DNA of 7,968 bases from Methanotrichaceae archaeon (GTDB taxonomy: Archaea > Halobacteriota > Methanosarcinia > Methanotrichales > Methanotrichaceae): assembly GCA_013329455.1 (NCBI GenBank), contig DUKF01000030.1:1-7968 (forward strand). Reading direction: 5' to 3'. The translations under genes and the position numbers were made by a program. Position 1 is the stretch's first letter; every line of letters starts with the position of its first letter. The notes beneath the pieces were generated by a model. The model saw only the letters and a list, made by a program, of their open reading frames with translations, was not told the origin of the DNA and did not search any database. This document shows, piece by piece, positions 5,541-7,968 of the stretch.

Positions 5541-6311
5541 TCACGAAGAGACCTCGTAGGTCACCACAACCTGGGATCTGATCTCCAGCATGCCGGGCTC
5601 CAAAGATGTGCCCGTCTCGAAGGGGTCGAGCATCCCGGACCAGGAAAAATCGAAGATCTCCATCATATTGAGATCCAACGGATCGAGCCCCGCTGGTTGT
5701 TGGTACACCTGAGGATACGACGGCTCGAATATGTCCAACCTCTTCCCGAGCACGAGGCCCGCGGCAGAGGCGAGATCTTCGGCGTCGTCCTCGGCGTCTT
5801 CGACGGCCTTTTTGCGCGCTTCGGCCAATGCCTCGCTTGCGTCCTCCAGAGCATACCCGGATATGGCAGCCTCGGCGCCTTCGGCCCTGGCCACCTCAAG
5901 GCTCCTGTTGATCAGTGCCTCGTTTTTCGCGTCGAACCTGATGCTGACCTGATCTATTACCTGGCTCACAGCCTTGTCAGCGACGATCACACATGTGGAG
6001 TTGTTGCAGACTCTGCTACTGGTCTGGATACTCTGGACGCTTCTGCCGCGGCCAGACTGGACGTCATCTCTTTTCACACCAGCATCGACCAGTGCCTCTA
6101 TCGTTCTATTCAGGGCATCGGCGTTCTTAATCGATGCCTGTGTGATGTTCTCATCCTCGGTTGTCACGCTGACGGAGACGAAGATCGTGTCGGCCGGGAC
6201 GAGAACCTTACCGTCACCGATGACGGTCAGCGTGGAAGCGTCCTCGGCCGCCCCCGAAAGCATCAGAGTTATCAGAGTGATCAGACTTAATAAAATCGCC
6301 ATAGCCTTCAT
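5541..6311 (-). CDS. Secreted SIMPL-domain (DUF541) protein
   Basis: 256 residues from MKAMAILLSL. A hydrophobic signal peptide ends near GAA at 20-22. The SIMPL/DUF541 domain fills 28-255: LTVIGDGKVLVPADTIFVSV at the front, the NADALNRTIEALVDAGVKRDD helix, the ARKKAVEDAEDDAEDLA helix at 165-181 and a closing strand (SQVVVTYEV). Cys102 and Cys107 could form a disulphide. Sequons (NIT, NRT, NNS, NST, NRS) suggest surface glycosylation. Family members are exported, and their role is poorly defined. An acidic insert at about 196-240, with Pro, Tyr and Gln, precedes the last strand. The start was set by GGGGGA 5 nt before ATG at 6311; a longer reading to 6584 adds 91 residues with no signal-peptide logic and runs through the promoter of the divergent gene. 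Confidence 0.88.
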   Translation of the reverse strand: MKAMAILLSLITLITLMLSGAAEDASTLTVIGDGKVLVPADTIFVSVSVTTEDENITQASIKNADALNRTIEALVDAGVKRDDVQSGRGRSVQSIQTSSRVCNNSTCVIVADKAVSQVIDQVSIRFDAKNEALINRSLEVARAEGAEAAISGYALEDASEALAEARKKAVEDAEDDAEDLASAAGLVLGKRLDIFEPSYPQVYQQPAGLDPLDLNMMEIFDFSWSGMLDPFETGTSLEPGMLEIRSQVVVTYEVSS

Positions 6312-6348
6312 GGCATTCCCCCAGGTCACTAAAATGGTCAAGAAGACC

Positions 6349-6362
6349 TTAAAGTAAACGGT
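6349..6362 (-). promoter_or_regulatory. Candidate promoter of the SIMPL gene
   Basis: The minus strand reads CCGTTTACTTTAAG, a TATA-like box about 40 nt before the ATG at 6311. Transcription about 25 nt downstream would leave a 12-15 nt leader containing GGGGGA. Confidence 0.4.
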
Positions 6363-6412
6363 CGGATGCTGATTCGAACAGAATCCCACGGCCAAGTTAT
6401 TGTAGACCTTCC

Positions 6413-6423
6413 GTCCAAAATAC
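6413..6423 (+). promoter_or_regulatory. Possible promoter of the YihY/BrkB gene
   Basis: CCGTCCAAAATACGG contains a weak AT box about 50 bp before the TTG at 6468; another AT-rich spot (AAGTTATTG) lies near 6395. Neither is a strong TATA box. Confidence 0.2.
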
Positions 6424-6467
6424 GGGCAGAAAGCGTCCCCGTTGGATTTGCATAGAGATGAGACCGC

Positions 6468-7436
6468 TTGGAAAAAACGAATCCGATGATCGATAGATTG
6501 AGACGTGAAACCAAGGAGAGAGTAGGGTCCCTTTTCCAATGGGCCGACGGATTCAGCCGTGGCTCTCTGGGCGTATCGATCCAAGCTATTCGAAGCTTCA
6601 ACGAAGCCTGGGCCACAGAGGCGGCGGCGGCGATAGCCTACTACGCCCTGTTCTCTTTATTCCCGCTGCTGATCATCCTGGTGGTGGTGAGTAGCACCCT
6701 ATTGCAGAACCAGGATGTCCAGGATCAGATTTTGAACCTGGTGAGCGAGATTTTGCCGCCAGGTGAGGATCTGGCCCGGGAGAATCTGCAGCGGGTCCTG
6801 GAGCTGGGTCGTCTCCCACCTGCTCAGGAGATTCTGAAGGAGAACGTCCAGCAGGTCATGAAGCTGAGGGTGCCTGTGGGAATCGCGGCGGCTCTGGGCC
6901 TTCTCTGGGCCTCAACGTCCGTCTTCACCGCCCTCGCCCAGAATATCGATCGGGCCTGGCAGGGAGCAGCCAAGCGCAACTATTTGAAATGGCGCATTCT
7001 CGGTCTCTCCATGGCTGGCGGCTTGATGGTGGGGCTGCTTGTCGTCTCTTTATTCTTGGAGAGCCTTTTCGGTCTCCTATCCCAGATTCCGGGTGGGAAC
7101 GCACCCATCTACGAGACCTGGTTCTTGAAGGTCCTATCAGATCTTATTCCGGTGCTGCTCGTCTTTTTAATCTCCTTTGTGCTGTATCTGTGGGCCCCCA
7201 ATACCGAGGTGAGACGGTCTGAGGCCGGATGGGGTGCTCTCGCGGCCACCTTCAGCTGGACGGTCAGCAAGATGGCCTTCTCATGGTACCTGGTGATATG
7301 GACGGCAAGACACCAGCTGGTCTACGGCTCCCTGGGGGCGGTGGTGGCCCTGATGCTATGGGTCTATTTGAGCGGAATGATCATCCTTTACGGAGCACAC
7401 CTCAGTGCCGCCATCGGCCAACGAAGGCGGATATAG
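6468..7436 (+). CDS. YihY/BrkB-family integral membrane protein
   Basis: 322 residues with a cytoplasmic N-terminal helix and about six membrane helices (near 52-78, 135-158, 175-200, 222-243, 252-275 and 285-312). Family marks are AWATEAAAAIAYYALFSLFPLL at the first helix, LLWASTSVFTALAQNIDRAW at the second, WAPNTEVR before the fifth, and YGSLGAVVALMLWVYLSG with ILYGA in the last. Length is normal. Members were once labelled ribonuclease BN in error; the true function is unsettled, with transport or envelope roles proposed. The loop between helices 1 and 2 seems to contain a duplicated segment (about 99-115 and 120-134). The TTG start has AGAGATGA, a 6/8 SD match, 6 nt upstream; ATG at 6486 lacks one. 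It is divergent from the SIMPL gene, which may share regulation. Confidence 0.9.
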   Translation: MEKTNPMIDRLRRETKERVGSLFQWADGFSRGSLGVSIQAIRSFNEAWATEAAAAIAYYALFSLFPLLIILVVVSSTLLQNQDVQDQILNLVSEILPPGEDLARENLQRVLELGRLPPAQEILKENVQQVMKLRVPVGIAAALGLLWASTSVFTALAQNIDRAWQGAAKRNYLKWRILGLSMAGGLMVGLLVVSLFLESLFGLLSQIPGGNAPIYETWFLKVLSDLIPVLLVFLISFVLYLWAPNTEVRRSEAGWGALAATFSWTVSKMAFSWYLVIWTARHQLVYGSLGAVVALMLWVYLSGMIILYGAHLSAAIGQRRRI

Positions 7437-7505
7437 GTGCCAGACGAAAAAGATCAGAAAAGGGTGACTATGGGGAGAAGACCGGAATCGTCGGACGCGA
7501 TGAAA

Positions 7506-7523
7506 GGGCAAGGGTCAATGCCC
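7506..7523 (-). terminator. Hairpin next to the stop of the right-edge gene
   Basis: GGGCA (7506-7510) pairs with TGCCC (7519-7523) around an 8-nt loop, starting immediately after the stop codon at 7524 on the minus strand and followed there by TTT. It is a small, weak terminator candidate between two convergent genes. Confidence 0.3.
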
Positions 7524-7968
7524 CTAGAGGCAGGCCATCCATTCGGTGGTCCCGGGACAAGAGCTGAGGTTTGATCCGAGCTTGATGTTCATCTCGATCG
7601 AGAAGACCCCGACAAGATCGGTAACCCTTCGGCCGTACTCTGCGTGGCGGCCCTTGCCGTCCGCCTGAGGGTCCCAGGATGCCCAGCCCAGGTGAGCGCC
7701 GCTTGAAGCGCCGCCGTACGTACCGCTCTCGGCAAGGCTCAAAGACGCAGAGGTCGAGCCCGAATCCGAGGATACGTTTTCTGCTTGGAGGACGCCGAGG
7801 CTGGCGTTGGGGCCGTCGTTCTCCATTCCTGCCTGGCTCGGGTCATCGCCCTCTTCGGTGGAGTTGAGGCTGAACTCAACTTCTGGTGACCAGTCGATCA
7901 CGAGAACCCCGTCCTCAAGGCGATATAGATCTCCTGCCGCAACGTCGTCTCCGGCCTCGTCGATAGCC
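7524..7968 (-). CDS. Probable secreted or surface protein, 3' part (runs off the window end)
   Basis: The frame is open from base 7968 to the stop at 7524, 147 full codons, so the 5' end is missing. The GTG at 7899-7901 is probably internal: the upstream codons read AIDEAGDDVAAGDLYRLEDG, with the same acidic composition. The visible part is rich in Ser, Gly, Ala and Asp, has sequons NST, NAS, NVS and NLS, and a beta-prone stretch GRRVTDLVGVFSIEMNIKLG before a Cys-containing end (SSCPGTTEWMACL). This fits an exported, perhaps glycosylated beta-rich surface protein, but I recognise no family. It converges with the YihY/BrkB gene, leaving an 87-bp gap. Confidence 0.65.
   Translation of the reverse strand, partial: AIDEAGDDVAAGDLYRLEDGVLVIDWSPEVEFSLNSTEEGDDPSQAGMENDGPNASLGVLQAENVSSDSGSTSASLSLAESGTYGGASSGAHLGWASWDPQADGKGRHAEYGRRVTDLVGVFSIEMNIKLGSNLSSCPGTTEWMACL

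Noticed and set aside
5697..6290. Plus-strand frame of 197 codons opposite the SIMPL gene
   Set aside because: Antisense shadow of a recognised domain, with no promoter or SD.
6312..6584. 91-residue N-terminal extension of the SIMPL protein
   Set aside because: It would put a signal peptide in the middle of the protein and cover the divergent promoter and the start of the YihY/BrkB gene. The ATG at 6311 has a well-spaced SD.
7229..7567. Plus-strand frame overlapping the YihY/BrkB 3' end
   Set aside because: It overlaps a conserved membrane helix region in another frame, and its Arg/Gly/Lys-rich peptide looks non-coding.
7470..7574. Short ATG frame after the YihY/BrkB stop with GGGTGA 2 nt upstream
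   Set aside because: About 34 codons, antisense to the right-edge gene, SD too close to the start, no recognisable sequence.

Overview
The window looks like a stretch of a euryarchaeal chromosome, most likely a methanogen of the Methanosarcinia and perhaps the Methanothrix/Methanotrichales group. The evidence is an archaeal FtsZ1, an archaeal LigI-type ligase fold, a DUF1699-like protein, archaeal TATA boxes about 25 nt upstream of starts, and Shine-Dalgarno sites built on GGAGGTGA that mostly sit about 5 nt before the start codon. The species placement is inference from gene content; no rRNA or methanogenesis gene is present to settle it. Coding DNA is fairly GC-rich and intergenic DNA is AT-rich. 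No tRNA, rRNA, CRISPR array, insertion sequence or integrase was seen.

Layout. At the left edge is the 5' end of a secreted protein (1-147, minus), preceded by an AT-rich stretch with a small Cys-containing ORF (194-379, minus). Next is a minus-strand pair: a winged-helix regulator (1712-2011) and, 6 bp downstream, a 420-residue DNA-ligase-like protein (443-1705). The latter keeps the DNA-binding and adenylation folds, but key catalytic residues are changed and the C-terminal OB domain is absent, so it is probably not an active ligase. A 431-bp divergent spacer (2012-2442) carries three inverted repeats. It leads to a DUF1699-like gene (2443-2832, plus), which converges on ftsZ1 (2928-4097, minus).

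Upstream of ftsZ1 on the same strand lie a small Cys-rich ORF (4078-4398) and a bactofilin-like membrane protein (4398-5384), joined by overlapping stop/start codons. This makes a possible envelope/division operon: bactofilin-like, Cys protein, FtsZ1. Further upstream is a secreted SIMPL-domain protein (5541-6311, minus). Divergent from it is a YihY/BrkB-family membrane protein (6468-7436, plus). The right edge holds the 3' part of another secreted, sequon-rich protein (7524-7968, minus).

The window is rich in cell-surface and envelope genes: two exported proteins at the edges, the SIMPL protein, the bactofilin-like protein and YihY, with the cytokinetic FtsZ1 among them. The points most worth a second look are the apparently dead ligase paired with a regulator, the bactofilin-Cys protein-ftsZ1 cluster, and a 16-residue tandem duplication in the FtsZ1 N-terminal tail.
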